Shown one piece after another: positions 44,266-55,318 of a stretch of 64,000 nucleotides of DNA. How positions within the stretch are numbered: the stretch's first letter is position 1; every line of letters starts with the position of its first letter. The translations under genes were made by a program, and so were the position numbers. The DNA is taken from positions 10,280,256-10,344,255 of the forward strand of contig OZ020249.1 of the NCBI GenBank assembly GCA_963971285.1. Reading direction: 5' to 3'. The notes under the pieces were generated by a model, which had not been told where the DNA came from, did no database searches, and worked only from the letters and a program-made list of their open reading frames with translations. This stretch comes from Astropecten irregularis (lineage: Eukaryota; Echinodermata; Asteroidea; Paxillosida; Astropectinidae).

Positions 44266-44556
44266 AAAGGTACAATACATGATTGGTAAAGGTCACTGGA
44301 CAGCACTCATACTTTGTCTGATCAAACATGTACATGACATCCTTAATCTGTGACAATTTGAGCTCAATCGGACATCTGAGTCACGAGAAAATAGCGAAAA
44401 CCCGACCTCAATTTTTCTTATAAAACATGAAGACTGGTTTTGATCTTACCCCGATGTCAAAACTGTTTTCGGTCATTGTTTTACTAATTTCTCGATAACT
44501 ACAGCATTTCAAGTGGAAATATTTTAACGGCATGTTTCTACCAGCACCATCTTCAT
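44266..44556 (-). mobile_element. Family B MITE, copy 7, truncated
   Basis: Reverse B element with an intact TTAA left end (CAATTAAAGGTACAATAC). It stops after CAGCACCATCTTCAT, where the L fragment begins, so it lacks about 60 bp and its second terminus. Confidence 0.8.
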
Positions 44557-44557
44557 T

Positions 44558-44755
44558 GTTCCAAAAAATCGTTCAGACGAACGATCTTTGGAAAAGACGC
44601 TCAATCAAGATTTCCTTGAAAACCCCAGCATCTGATGAACCAAGATATCCCATGGTGTCTGTTTGCACTGTTTGCGAACTGTTGAGTCCATTTTCTGTCT
44701 CATACACAATATGTTTTTTTTAGGCCTTGCAAATCATATATGCTCCCTTTAAGGA
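44558..44755 (-). mobile_element. Family L fragment, copy 2
   Basis: Reverse of the left half of the 32.46-kb element: AATCGTTCAGACGAACGATC, AAATCTTG-like AATCAAGATTTCCTTG, GTTTGCGAACTGTTGAGTCC, ending ATGCTCCCTTTAAGG. Its insertion may have truncated the adjacent B copy. Confidence 0.65.
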
Positions 44756-45011
44756 TGCCATCTTCCTGTTGAAATCCAGACACAATTTCTGGAGATTTCT
44801 CTCATGATGGTATTATCATCACTCTGTGGACTTTATTGCTAGGATATTTATAATCATTGCTTGACAAGATGATGTAAATAAAGAACTACTCACTTTATAC
44901 TGTTTTCTTTGTTGTTTAAAGCTTGTAATTATTTCTTTTGGGGGGAAATATGGATGACATTAGCCGTCAATTTGGTTCCCTTTTGAATAGCTAGACAGGC
45001 TAGTGACACCT
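44756..45011. other. Unassigned sequence
   Basis: Nothing recognised; AATAAAG near 44878 without a gene context. Confidence 0.4.
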
Positions 45012-45160
45012 GGGGCCGATTTCACTAACGCTTTGCGATCATCGTAAAGGCCAAATCCATCGCTAAACGGAAAATCAATCGATACTTTGCGTAGCAATTT
45101 TCCGTTTAGCGATGGATTTGGGCTTTACGATGATCGCAAAGCGTTAGTGAAATCGACCCC
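45012..45160. mobile_element. Family J MITE: long near-perfect hairpin
   Basis: 149 bp. Arms of about 64 bp, left GGGGCCGATTTCACTAACGC, TTTGCGATCATCGTAAAG, CCAAATCCATCGCTAAACGG; right is the inverse with very few mismatches, ending GTGAAATCGACCCC. The loop is about 20 bp. The very low divergence between arms suggests recent insertion or gene conversion. Confidence 0.9.
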
Positions 45161-45161
45161 T

Positions 45162-45283
45162 GGGCCCAATTTCACGAAGCACTAACATTGATCTTAAGTG
45201 TGAATTCATCTCAATTGCTAAGCAACATGTGATGTCACAATACAAATCACTATTGTGATACCGAACAGTCATCACTAAACGAA
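45162..45283 (+). mobile_element. Family I MITE, copy 2, half
   Basis: Starts one base after the J element: GGGCCCAATTTCACGAAGCA, CTAACATTGATCTTAAG, GATGTCACAATACAAATCAC. The right end is lost after GATACCGAACAGTCATC. Confidence 0.75.
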
Positions 45284-45307
45284 ATGGTTAAGCACGTTAC
45301 TATCTGG

Positions 45308-45590
45308 CTTGGTAAAATCAGGTTACCAGTTAAGACACCTTGCTTGGTACATATCAGTCACCAGCGAAAATATCTTTCTTTGTGAAACCCGGTTACCAGG
45401 CCAGAAACATTGCTTGCTAAATTGGTCGCTAGCCCATTCATCTTGCTTAGGAAAAACAAGTTACCAGTCAAGGAAAAATGCTTGGTAAATGTCGGTTACC
45501 AGCTAAAATATCTTGTTTGGTAAAAGCCAGTTAATTACCAGTTAAGACACTTTCCTTGCTAAAAATCGGTCATCAGCCAAACTGCCGTGA
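45308..45590. repeat. 35-bp tandem array, about 8 units
   Basis: Unit anchor CTTGGTAAA recurs (with variants) at 45308, 45343, 45378, 45413, 45446, 45481, 45516 and 45555. Most steps are exactly 35 bp. Each unit also has GGTTACCAG and AAGACACCTTG-like words. Units are contiguous, so this is a minisatellite and not a CRISPR array. Confidence 0.9.
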
Positions 45591-46077
45591 ATTTCCATGC
45601 TGTAAATAAAAGACACGTTATCACCGTATTCGCAGACGATACAAAACGTTTTGATTGAACATTTGAAAGACAATTTTGTCAAACTTTGGTCCCTTACAAA
45701 CTATTTTTGGTGTACAACAGTTCACAATTTAAGGTTTACCCTGATTGTTTTATGAATTTATTCCTCGAGTGGCTGGTTTAGTCTGTCAGTCTATTCGTCT
45801 GGTGACCAGACTCTCTGATTATGTGTGTCAGAATCCTCATACCGTCTGATTCCTTATTATTCAGGCCAGTAGCCCTCACCCAATAACTGGGCCAGCCCCC
45901 CAAGTGAAGCATCCGTTATGCGTAAAATAGACCGTGCCACCCCACAATAATATACAATGCATGAAGCATGTCTACATAGAATTGATTATGACCGTGTTTA
46001 TCACACACGGCATAATCAATGTGATTAAAACACTACCTTCTGGTTCAATGATTGGGCCAGATTTGTTTTTCGTCTAA
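45591..46077. other. Unassigned sequence
   Basis: Contains the loose dyad ATTGATTATGACCGTGTTTA / GGCATAATCAAT near 45980-46020. No gene. Confidence 0.4.
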
Positions 46078-46300
46078 TGAGGGCGCTGTCCCGACGCCAT
46101 CTTTGCGTGTGCGTCGAATAAAGTTACGTTACAAGAAAAAGCAAAATATCACAGTAATGTCTTGCATGTTTGTACTTTGACATTAGAATTGATTTTGATT
46201 CATTACGTTTATAGTAAAATATACTTCATTAAAACAATAGGATATCTGATTTTTTTTGTTACCAACAAAGATGGCGTCTGAAAAAGCGACCTCAAGGGTT
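46078..46300. repeat. Foldback element with 13-bp exact arms
   Basis: GACGCCATCTTTG at 46093-46105 is the exact inverse of CAAAGATGGCGTC at 46266-46278. TGAGGGCGCTGTC precedes the left arm. Interior AT-rich, no ORF. Confidence 0.65.
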
Positions 46301-47372
46301 AAACCCTGAGGCTATTCCCTTGTTACCTTTATGCGAATCATCGGTTCCTAACATGTTAATGCATGCATGCCTTTGGTTTGCCTATACTTACGACTTAGTC
46401 AGTGAAATGCCTAGCATACAGACTTATGAAGCACTGAAAACAGGGATTACCATCTTAGCCTTTATGTATTGCCTTTGGCCGTGACTGGTAGCCTGCTACA
46501 CAATACCTTCATGGCATAAGCCGGACCTTGATCACGTGTCTTGAGAATAAACCCATCTCTTTTGGGTCACTCCAAACCACCTGCGTCCTGAAATCGAATT
46601 GGCTGCTCAATTGTTTGTTGTTTGGTCAGTCAATTTGTCTACTTCAAATTTTGGAACCAAAATACGGAAACATATCACCACTGCAACGAATTCCTTTCAA
46701 AGGGCACAAGCTCTCTAACCGTCTTTCCTCATCTTGCAGATACGACAAAATAATACTCACGGTATTGAGTGGGACTCGTTGGTAATCTAACTGCACGTAG
46801 TCTGCACGCGTGGCACTTTCATAACAACCGCACAGATATGTACTTAATGGAACGAGATATCTAGTTTTTTCTTCTTCTTCTTTTTCGTCTTTTTTTTGCC
46901 ATGTCTTTCTGTCAGACGTGAATGTGTGGAGCGATCGCACTCCGAATAGTGTTTAAGTTTACATCATTATGTAATACACCCACTGTCTTCATAATGTTTC
47001 TCTTCTGTCCTGTACAGCTCCAGTTTTCTATAATACTTGGCAAAATAAGGCAGCTGCATACGATTGGTTGAAAATCACTGAAAAATCGAGACTGTTACAA
47101 CCGCGTATAATGATCAGATAGAGAGTGGTATGTAAGGCAATGGAGTGTTTGCGTCTCTGTTTTTCAGAGTACCGTGCAACAGGCAAAATTTCATTCAGAT
47201 CCAGGTCATCTTCTCCTAGCTATGGACTTACGTAGAATAGCTGGACACGCTGTCTACTCCAAATACTCTGTGATCCACCACGAAATAATTGTCAGTAACT
47301 ATACTTATAAAGCTCAATTTCAATGTGGAAATTTTTAAATTTATTTAAGCATTTATATATAATTGACCCACC
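46301..47372. other. Unassigned sequence
   Basis: Overlapping 85-98 codon frames at 46528-46785 and 46644-46940 on opposite strands, not recognised. T/CTT tract at 46864-46900. Confidence 0.4.
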
Positions 47373-47466
47373 AGGGACACCACCAACTTAGGGCGGGATT
47401 GCTTAGTTGGTAGAGCGCCTGTACGGTATTCAGGAGGTCACCGGTTCGAATCCCGCTCCACAGTTT
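47373..47466 (+). mobile_element. tRNA-derived SINE head, second copy
   Basis: AGGGACACCACCAACTTAGG lead, A box TTGCTTAGTTGG (47399-47410), B box GGTTCGAATCC (47443-47453), CGCTCCAC. The body after the B box differs from the 27.5-kb copy. The acceptor stem does not pair. Confidence 0.8.
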
Positions 47467-48009
47467 ACTTGTTACACATATCCGTCACGATACAGACTCT
47501 CTAGTGTGAGTTTGTCCGGTGACCAAGGTTCATGGTTGGTCTCTCCGTTTAGTTGTCTGTCTCTCTGCTACCTATCTTGTCAGCGAGGTGACAATTTGCA
47601 TTGTTATCGTTTGCTTGTGTTTCTCCATTAAGTGGATGTGAAAAACGGTATAAAGATTGACAGCCTGCGAAGGCGATGGATGGACTGACATGCCCGTGTG
47701 TGTATGCTTTGTCAAGCTTCGACAATTTCTCATCTCGCTAATCCCCCCGATTTGCGATTCAAGCATCTTGATCAAGATTTACTGAAGATAAACGGGCTTT
47801 GGCTCTCTCGTTGGAGAGTGGTATATATGAACAAGCAAAACAAAAATTACAGGCACGCTTAAAGGTTTACCCTTTTTGCTTATGCACACTTCAGTGGGCC
47901 TATACGGATCTGGTGTATGAGATAGTGGACAAAATTGGCTTTAAGTTGTATAATGATCATGTATATTCATTAAGATTTGCCCTGTTAGAGTACAGAAGGA
48001 TAGTACGTT
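47467..48009. other. Unassigned sequence
   Basis: A possible tRNA-SINE tail follows the head but cannot be delimited. No gene recognised. Confidence 0.4.
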
Positions 48010-48308
48010 AAAGGTTCAATGTAATAAAAACACATCTGAAGTTAAAATGTTATAAAACTCAACCTGTGTATCTTTGTAAGTTTACGCTAAAAAATATTGT
48101 ATATAGAAAAAGGAGGTATTTTAGACCCATTAAGCACCCCACTTTTCGCGACGAAAAACCTTGCTTACGTCACATACAGAACACCACGCAGTTATCATAC
48201 AACTATTGACATACAACTATTAATTTATATTGTCTTTAATTATGTATTAAGCAATACTTTTAAAGCACTTTCATCCCTTTTCCACATTTTTATTACAGTG
48301 AACCTTTA
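48010..48308. mobile_element. Family K TTAA-flanked MITE
   Basis: 299 bp. AAAGGTTCAATGTAATAAAA left, TTTTTATTACAGTGAACCTT right, TTAA on both sides. Different interior from A, B and C. No second copy seen here. Confidence 0.8.
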
Positions 48309-49284
48309 AACTGTTCGTGCGTGTGTCCACTGCTGGCCTTACACAACCGGTGTTATATTTACACTATAGTGTAATAATCGCCAGTGTATTGTATTCCCTC
48401 TGGGATCGTGACAGTAACGATCAAGAGCCAATCAGAAACGCTTCATTCAGATTTTGGTGTTCTTGAGCATGACGTTTTACGAAAATCGTAAGTCTAGATT
48501 TAGCAAATTCTGATTTTTAATGTGAATGCCTATGGTAACAAGTCAGGGCACCAGACGCCATTACATTTGATTACGTACGATAGGTAATATGCAGTTCCAT
48601 CAATAACCTATAAGTGATTGCAAAAGTTTAATGATATAAGCTCCATCACGTGCATTATTTTCCCACGAGTTTTGTCTTCTCGAACGGAGACCTTTTTTGT
48701 TTTTGGTTTCCGAAGATTTCTTCCCCAGCAAACACTATCGAGTCTCAGTGGAGATGAAAGATCCTTTTCTAATTCCCCTGTCGCTGCGAAATGTTGCCCG
48801 CTTGACAGACTGACGTGAGCCCTGAACACGGAACCAGACGGCTGTCCGCTCTGACCGTCCCCACGTCTCCCTCCTCCCCGCGTGTCAAGCCGAGCAGAAC
48901 GAAAGCCCTCGGAACACTGGAGATCCCATCGCAGATTACGGTATATAGGAGGGGAGGAGGGGGCGAAAGCAGCGGTGCGGACCTTCACGGGAAATTTGTC
49001 AATTTCATCTGCTTAGTTGCCGATTGTAGTTATTTCTGTTTCTGTTTTGCTGCCGTGGCAAGGGCACACTCTGAGTACAGTATATGAACTCCGATAAAAA
49101 CATTCACATAACGGGCGTAGCTCTGTCGTACGTACCTCCACGGTATAGGCAGCTTTCCCAACCACCAATTATTTGCTCCCTTAAAGTGCATTCGTGAAAA
49201 CTGCAACCCTTAAAAAACAATTGATTTGTAACCATTAATATTGTCAAATGACATAAATGCTTAGCTTGGAAAGATTTTACCTTA
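48309..49284. promoter_or_regulatory. GC-rich block 48700-48985 with TATA-like site
   Basis: GGTATATAGGAGGGG near 48940-48955 is a TATA-like word at the edge of a GC-rich block. The block is open in a reverse frame (48608-48988, 126 codons, Arg/Gly/Ser-rich) and forward frames. No domain is recognisable, so promoter or unrecognised exon are both open. The rest of the interval is unassigned. Confidence 0.3.
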
Positions 49285-49590
49285 AAGGTATAATTCATGA
49301 TTGGTTAAGGTCACAGAACAGAACCCACACTTTGTCTGATCCAGCATGTACATACAATAATAAACCTGCGAAAATTTGAGCTCAATCGGACAATTTAGTC
49401 TCGAGAAAATATCAAAAACCTGACTACATTTTTTTTTTATAAAACATAAAGAATGGTATTGATCTTACCCCAGGATCATAACTGTTTTCGGTGTTTGTTT
49501 TACCATTTTCTGGATAAATACACCATTTCAGGCGGAAATATTTTAACGGTAAGTTTCTACTAGCACCATACCCTGAAAGTTATAGGTAAT
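49285..49590 (-). mobile_element. Family B MITE, copy 8, 3' truncated
   Basis: Reverse B element: TTAAAGGTATAATTCATG left; GATCTTACCCCAGGATC centre; ends at CCCTGAAAGTTATAGGTAA without the terminal CAGAATTG repeat. Confidence 0.8.
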
Positions 49591-50556
49591 ATTGAATTCA
49601 GGATTTGTGATGCTAACTGCTATGGACAATTATTGCCCGGGGCACCAGCGAAAGGCCATTTAAACCTCTAACTGCACTTTTGGCTGGTAACCTTAGCTCC
49701 GAATTAAAAACCCTGTGGCGGTAGCATGGTAATCCAGGATGTGTTTTAAGTTACGTAAATAACAAACATAACAAAGCCAATTAACTAATAAACCGATGAA
49801 TAATAATGTAGTTTTTAGGAAGCAAAATCGTGAGGAGTTAAAAGGTTAATTTTGTTGGTATAAAAATGACCTTCGTGTAAAATACTAGTCTCATACAATA
49901 AATATAATTAATAATTGAGAATGTAGGTCTATTTATGTGATTTTCGAAATGAATTGAGGCATATTATGAAATCGACCAAAATGTATTATACTGTCTTTAT
50001 TCGTCACATAATTGAACGGCAAAACACAATAAACATTAATTACATACATTTAAATCAGACACAATTGTTAATTAGACATAATTATTTCTACTTGTACATT
50101 TGCTTTGTACGGAAGGGTACTGAGGACCTATCAAAACAATATAAAATCTTTTATAATACTGATGGACAGATTCAATTGCACGTGGACGGATTACACAACC
50201 GTCTGTTTACGATTTAGAACTTTTGTATGTATACGATTTAGTATCACTTCCGTGAGGTCTTAAATTTATACATGTATATTGATATCATGTTTAGTTACAG
50301 CCGTAGATCTATGTAGGTATAAGGAGTCTTCTCGAAGTGAATGGTCACATTGGTGATGAAGAAAGTGCCGTTTGTAGAGCGATTGATCAAACCTGGTATT
50401 TATGTGACATTTGGCCTTCCATAAAGCCTTAACAGTACAATAGTCAAGATTTTGACTTAATCACATGACGTCATGATTATGCCATTTATTACAGCATTTT
50501 GCGAATTCGCAGAGAGCTTGTTTGACACATTTGAACTACACGCAAACACGTAGTTA
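49591..50556. other. Unassigned AT-rich sequence
   Basis: About 1 kb. An 87-codon forward frame (49954-50217) in AT-rich DNA is not recognised. Confidence 0.4.
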
Positions 50557-50699
50557 GGGGTCGATTTCACCAAACTTATCGTAATTTAATATCAATCGTA
50601 GGACTTGTGATGCATTATAGCCCCACGTAGGATACGATGGGTCAGTATCCTTCGTTACTCGAGTTACGATCGATCGTAGGGCCTCGTGCAATCGACCCA
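50557..50699 (-). mobile_element. Family H MITE, copy 4
   Basis: Reverse copy: GGGGTCGATTTCACCAAAC to CGATCGATCGTAGGGCC and AATCGACCC, including CTCGAGTTACGATCGATCG. Confidence 0.85.
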
Positions 50700-51499
50700 T
50701 CATGGTTGGATTAATTTAGAGAAAGTGACAAGAACCGAGTGACAAGAAAGGTTCTTAAATTGGAACCATATGGAACCAACACATGATGATTAGCTACTGG
50801 TTCCAGAATCTGAGATTGCACGTTCGACAATTTTATATTTCTTTTGTCGATCGATATACAAGTCACTCTTGTTGGTATGGACGGCCGAATGTTGCAAAAA
50901 TAACAAAACATTCTCCTCAAACGTTATGAACAAATTTAATATTTTTACACACTGTTTAGTTTAGTTTCACAAAAGTGCACTTGTTTTGTGTTGTTACCAA
51001 CATGGCCATCAATGTTTCTGAAAGAATCTGTAGATTTTTGTTCTGCATTACCGGCTAACTGCCAACTTGGTTAGCAGAAACGCGCGGGCTATGTCTTGTA
51101 ATGCAGAATGACTGGAGCACTCAAGGGCTTGGTCTTGCTGCTTAACCAAATGCCATGCTTCGTGCAAACTTCTTTTGAGGCGATGAAGACTTGTAGCAAT
51201 ACACTGTTAACTAGTATGCATGTCTGTGGATATTTTGTTGTTTTTAAATAGCGCCCTCAGAGGTGTGTGCACCGAGCGAATGATGCTCAATAGGGTGCTT
51301 TTTAACGCCATCGAAGCTATTGAACCATGACACTGGCGGATCTTATAATAATGTTGACTTCTGGTCACAATCAGACTTCCGGTCTCAACCGTCACAAGAC
51401 TGACACGACACCAATGAACTTTGTTCTAGCCACTATATTAAGACGTAGGTCACGTTGTACTTCAGCTTACAGTAACATGGGAGTTTTGTAAGCGGTGGT
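50700..51499. other. Unassigned sequence
   Basis: AGCGCCCTCAGAGG near 51250 is a CTCF-like core in reverse. No gene recognised. Confidence 0.4.
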
Positions 51500-51975
51500 G
51501 CTCTATGCAAACTCATTCGTTTGCGCAGTACTTCCGGACCCAAACTTATCGGCGAGGCACTTGACAGAGTAAACAGGAGTCTAGACAGCGTGTCTAATCA
51601 CCGAGCTTACCTGACACTGATGTCGGTTTGGTCCCCCCATGCCCCCTCTCTCTCCTCCTTCTCTGATTACAACTATATCCCATGTCTTGTTTTTCCCTTT
51701 CGTCAGCAGCCAAATTATCCAGGATAATGGGCATCGTATTACCGAGGCAGGTGTCCCAGCGTCCATTGGCCAGAGAGCCCGGTGTTGCGTTACGACCCCC
51801 GACGGGACCGCCCGGCGTGCATGCGAGCCACCGTGTTCCCCGCTCTCGCCCACCCGTGCCCAGCCCCGGTGAACCGTCGCTGTCATCGTGCCTCGGCCCA
51901 AAGTTGAGTGAGTACTGTACATGTTTTTTGTCCCTTTTCACCCAGATCACATCTATTGCAGGGCGATGAATCATA
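51500..51975. other. GC-rich block, coding status undecided
   Basis: Two forward frames (51639-51872, 51682-51969) and two reverse frames (51581-51922, 51594-51974; 113 and 126 codons) are open over the same bases. I recognise none of the products. A CpG-rich non-coding island or one real exon masked by shadows are both possible. Confidence 0.3.
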
Positions 51976-52172
51976 ACCGTGCAGTCACGCTAGGCCAGTG
52001 ATTATAAGAACTAAATGCAAAAAGAGAGAAAGACAAAACAAAACTAGAGTTCAGTCAAAATTTAATACACCTCAAAGAAGCAATTGCTTATTTCATCCTC
52101 AACCGAGTTCCGGCCAGTAGGAGCCAATGGATTTTGAATCCATTAACAAGATTCAATTATGTCTTTGATACT

Positions 52173-52178
52173 TTTATT
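52173..52178 (-). terminator. Possible polyadenylation signal
   Basis: AATAAA on the reverse strand, 255 bp downstream of the stop codon of the candidate last exon at 52433-52756. This would give a 3' UTR of roughly 270-290 nt. Confidence 0.25.
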
Positions 52179-52432
52179 CGCAGGCCCTTCTTTTAACATT
52201 GCCTCATCTTTAACGTGTTTCTTAACATAGTGAAATAGCAAATAATACGTACAGTTTTCCTCTAAACTAAGAACATTCAAGAACCAAGCTATGAATTAAT
52301 GATGGACTTTTTAAAGAGTGTTTGTAATACATTCAAGTGGTATCTAGTTCCAGATTATATTTACTCAACCAACCAATAATTATTAAGTAATGTTTCGAAA
52401 GTTATATTGTACGATCTGAACAAAATGAATTA

Positions 52433-52756
52433 CTATTGGAGCGCGTGGTCTGGTTCCGCGAAGTCCGAAGCATCGTCTCCGTTGGATTGTCCGTGGGAAG
52501 CCCCAGATGCAGATGGAGCACCAGACTGAACCGGTATGCCGGTACTCGCACCAATTAATCTCTTGTCGACCGTGCAGTAGCGCTTCCAGCACCGACAACA
52601 CTCAACGCAGGGGGAGGGGAAGAAAAAAGCCCCGGCGTTCGCGGTCCGAGCCCCGGGCACGGGTAACCCGAAGCCCGCCATTGAACCGAGGCAGTTAGGC
52701 TGGTAACTGGACCCAGGACTAGCCGTTGCTGCGGTTGTGCCGACCCAACCAAATTT
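52433..52756 (-). CDS. Candidate terminal exon, unrecognised protein
   Basis: Reverse strand. A polypyrimidine tract and acceptor (TTTCTGCCCTACAG, ending at 52757) are followed by 107 codons open in phase 0, starting KFGWVGTTAATASPGSSYQP and ending DFAEPDHALQ, then TAG at 52433-52435. The product is Gly/Ser/Ala/Pro-rich with a Cys-rich middle (CVECCRCW), and I recognise no family. Composition shifts from GC-rich to AT-rich right at the stop, and an AATAAA lies downstream, as expected of a last exon. Against it: a second reverse frame (NLVGSAQPQQ...) is also open for about 65 codons, and no upstream exon was found. This may equally be a CpG island. Confidence 0.25.
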   Translation of the reverse strand, partial: KFGWVGTTAATASPGSSYQPNCLGSMAGFGLPVPGARTANAGAFFFPSPCVECCRCWKRYCTVDKRLIGASTGIPVQSGAPSASGASHGQSNGDDASDFAEPDHALQ

Positions 52757-53666
52757 CTGTAGGGCAGAAACATGTTTGAAAGGAACAATTAATGCGGTGT
52801 CTGGTGCATATGATTAATCCTGTATTTTATCGGGCAAGGGGCTGGTTAATAAGAAAAAAAAATATGTCCTTTGCTTGTTGGCCAAGATATGGGTAGGCCT
52901 ATTGGGTTTTCACACTGTTATCTAGCCAAACGTCACACAAACAGATATGAACAAACGGATTGGATTCGTGTTCTGTCCTCTGTCTAACTAATTTGATCTT
53001 TCTATAGATGACTAATGTAATTGCCTTTTGTTTGTTTTTATTATTTCTTAATAATTACAAAATAAATTGAATGACTCTAATTGGCACTACAAACTCTTGC
53101 GTGCCACACATTGCAACGAAATGTTGGTTTCGTTTGACTCGTCAAATCGCGTAACGTTGTATTCCCGCCCCTTTTGTCACTGCTCCGGACACGCCCAGCT
53201 TTGGCCTCCCCGTCGTAAGCTGACCCCCTTTTCCCTAAAAAAAGAAGAAGATAATAATGGCTTGCTTGTTCCCCTTCCCCGTCAATTTGATGGAAGAGCT
53301 CTGATCTTGATGACGAGGGAAGGGGGGGGGGGGGGGAGCAATACTCATTAACCTCGATCCACCCAAAGACCATAACGGGGCAGCGTATCCCGTTTCATCC
53401 CGCCCGAATGAGGCTGACCCCGCCGCTGCAAGGTCACGCGTGAGCTGACCAATCACCGGTCTCCAGTCCCCGGTCGCTAGGGAACCATTGCTGAGGGATC
53501 CGTGCAACCGATACTCACTCCTTATTAATAAAAAAATAAGAGCCTCTCTCTCTTCGGCGGGGCTTTCTCTTGTAACTTGATGGCAATAGCCGTGATTGAA
53601 ACGTCATTACGCAGCTACGCCGTTGATATACCCCGGCTCAACCAGAAAGCGATTATTAAAACAATG
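52757..53666. other. Unassigned; G-run at 53322-53336
   Basis: 52757-53130 AT-rich. 53130-53530 GC-rich with overlapping frames on both strands, none recognised. The 15-G run could form a quadruplex or slip in replication. Confidence 0.4.
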
Positions 53667-53711
53667 TTTTTCCCGCGCGCGCGAAACTCGATACAACTTA
53701 ATGGCCAATCA
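53667..53711. promoter_or_regulatory. E2F-like palindrome plus CCAAT box
   Basis: TTTTTCCCGCGCGCGCGAAA at 53667-53686 combines overlapping E2F-type sites on both strands (TTTCCCGC and TTTCGCGC). GGCCAATCAGACGG follows, with CCAATCA at 53705-53711 (NF-Y type). This pairing is familiar from cell-cycle gene promoters, but no transcript is identified. Confidence 0.4.
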
Positions 53712-54310
53712 GACGGCAGGGATAAACGAATCTGCCTTTACTATCATTAGCAATCATCGTGTTTGTAAATCTATATGGCCATCACCGAGATGACCGAATT
53801 TGTGTAATGTGAGACCCTACCAGTCTGCTGCGGTTCACTGCATAAGCACTCATACCAACATGAAACAACGCCTTCCATAATGTACCAGCACTACATGACA
53901 AGTTGAAACTCATAAACCTCATTCTGCGAAAACATTCAATTCCACATTGTCTGTATAACCTTTCGAAACAAGTGTTGAAGATGTACAGTCATACCATACA
54001 GTTTGAAATGCGAAGTGAGCGTCTGCATCAAAACTAGTTGATTCAAAAGTCAAACATCTTTAGACGTCCTATAAGCTAGACGCCAATGCGTTTGTCCCTG
54101 CGATTTGGTGTTATTCCTGGTGTTGTACAGATATGAATTGCCATAATGGGTTTCAAGATCTGGATACACAAAACTGATCTGAGCATGGCTGTATCCCAAA
54201 TCTCTGGCACACACAAGCCTATATGGAAACGGCTGCAGTCACTGGCTAGTGGCTGCCATAGGCGCATGTATAATTTGCAGCCGCAGCCAGAGACTTGAGA
54301 CACAGGCATA
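53712..54310. other. Unassigned sequence
   Basis: Nothing recognised. Ends with the ATA target duplication (54308-54310) of the M element. Confidence 0.4.
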
Positions 54311-54546
54311 GGGCCTTTTCGAAACGGCCGAGGCACAGGCTCCGGCTCAAGCTCGATTTCGTGAATATATTATAGAATAATGGGTATCAATATAGAGGCT
54401 TTTGGTTACGGTTCGGAAGTAGATATTCCATTTTGAACGAAACACCAGAGATTCAGCTTCAATGAAAAGCCACAGCCTAAGTTCAGCATTTGGATGACAG
54501 TGCCGGAGCCGCAGCCTGAGCCGGAGCCGAGGTTTGGAAAAGGGCC
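54311..54546 (+). mobile_element. Family M MITE, copy 3, unexpanded
   Basis: 236 bp, GGGCCTTTTCGAAACGG to CCGAGGTTTGGAAAAGGGCC, with an exact 3-bp ATA duplication. Left arm GGCTCCGGCTCAAGCTCG; right arm GCCGGAGCCGCAGCCTGAGC and CGGAGCC. The central AATAGAGGCTTTTGGTTACG is shared with copy 4. Confidence 0.85.
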
Positions 54547-55318
54547 ATAGTTTTTCAGGCATTGAGACAAAAGATCTGTAGTTTGTCTCTCCCAACCCCG
54601 GGAAAATGAGACATAAATTGCTTCAGCGAAGCCGGGGTACCAATCAACAACAGAGTTGACCAATGATAACTATAATAGTCGAACATTTTATTTGTTGTGA
54701 GGCGCGTATACACTTTACTCCAGTGAGCGCCATCGGATGTCAGCGCACTTTTAGCTGCATACATCCGGAGTTTAAACTTTTGTACTGTCAGCCAAAATGT
54801 ATCGTCCGAGTGTGGCATGTTTTGGGAATACTTCTGGGACAGTTCTTTCTTGTTATCCCCGTGTCTAAGCCTGACGTGCACGCTAAGATGATTTTTCCCG
54901 ATGGTTTCGGTTCGGTGTTATCCATTTTCCCCGGACGTCTGGGATCAATGCACCTCGCCTGTATTCGGGATTGCGCAACCCGTAACATTACACTGTGTCT
55001 CATGGGCTTTGCACTCGCTCCACACTATACTTGATCAATATCGTGTCTTCGAGAATGGGATTCTTTCCCATTATGAACCAGGTGGAGTCTTGTGCCCTGT
55101 GTTAGTGGAAGGAGGGACTCGTGGTGAAGGGAGGAGGGCGGCCGACTAGTCTGGCGATATCGACGAGGCTGTCCAAAAAATTGCAAAAAAGTCAAGGACG
55201 GTAGGGGGTCAGACCTGAGATCATTAAGTAGAGACTGAGATAGAGGGAGAGGGGAGAGTGTCTTTCTCGTAGTCCTTGAACTAAGTATAAGATGCCATCT
55301 CGACCACCGTTATCGCGC
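54547..55318. other. Unassigned sequence
   Basis: The forward 123-codon frame at 54663-55034 and reverse 108-codon frame at 54555-54881 have no recognised domain. Purine-rich tract at 55210-55260. Confidence 0.35.

Noticed and set aside
45308..45590. CRISPR array
   Set aside because: Repeats are contiguous and diverged without unique spacers, and the sequence is eukaryotic. The 21.4-22.3 kb array was rejected for the same reason.
48608..48988. 126-codon reverse ORF
   Set aside because: No recognisable domain; forward frames open over the same GC-rich block. Retained only as a possible regulatory block.
51581..51975. Overlapping ORFs in the 51.5-52.0 kb GC-rich block as a gene
   Set aside because: Four frames are open on both strands and none gives a recognisable protein. 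Kept only as a region of undecided status. A paired-domain resemblance was considered and did not hold up.
54663..55034. 123-codon forward ORF
   Set aside because: No domain or family resemblance, opposing ORFs overlap, and no splice or promoter context supports it.
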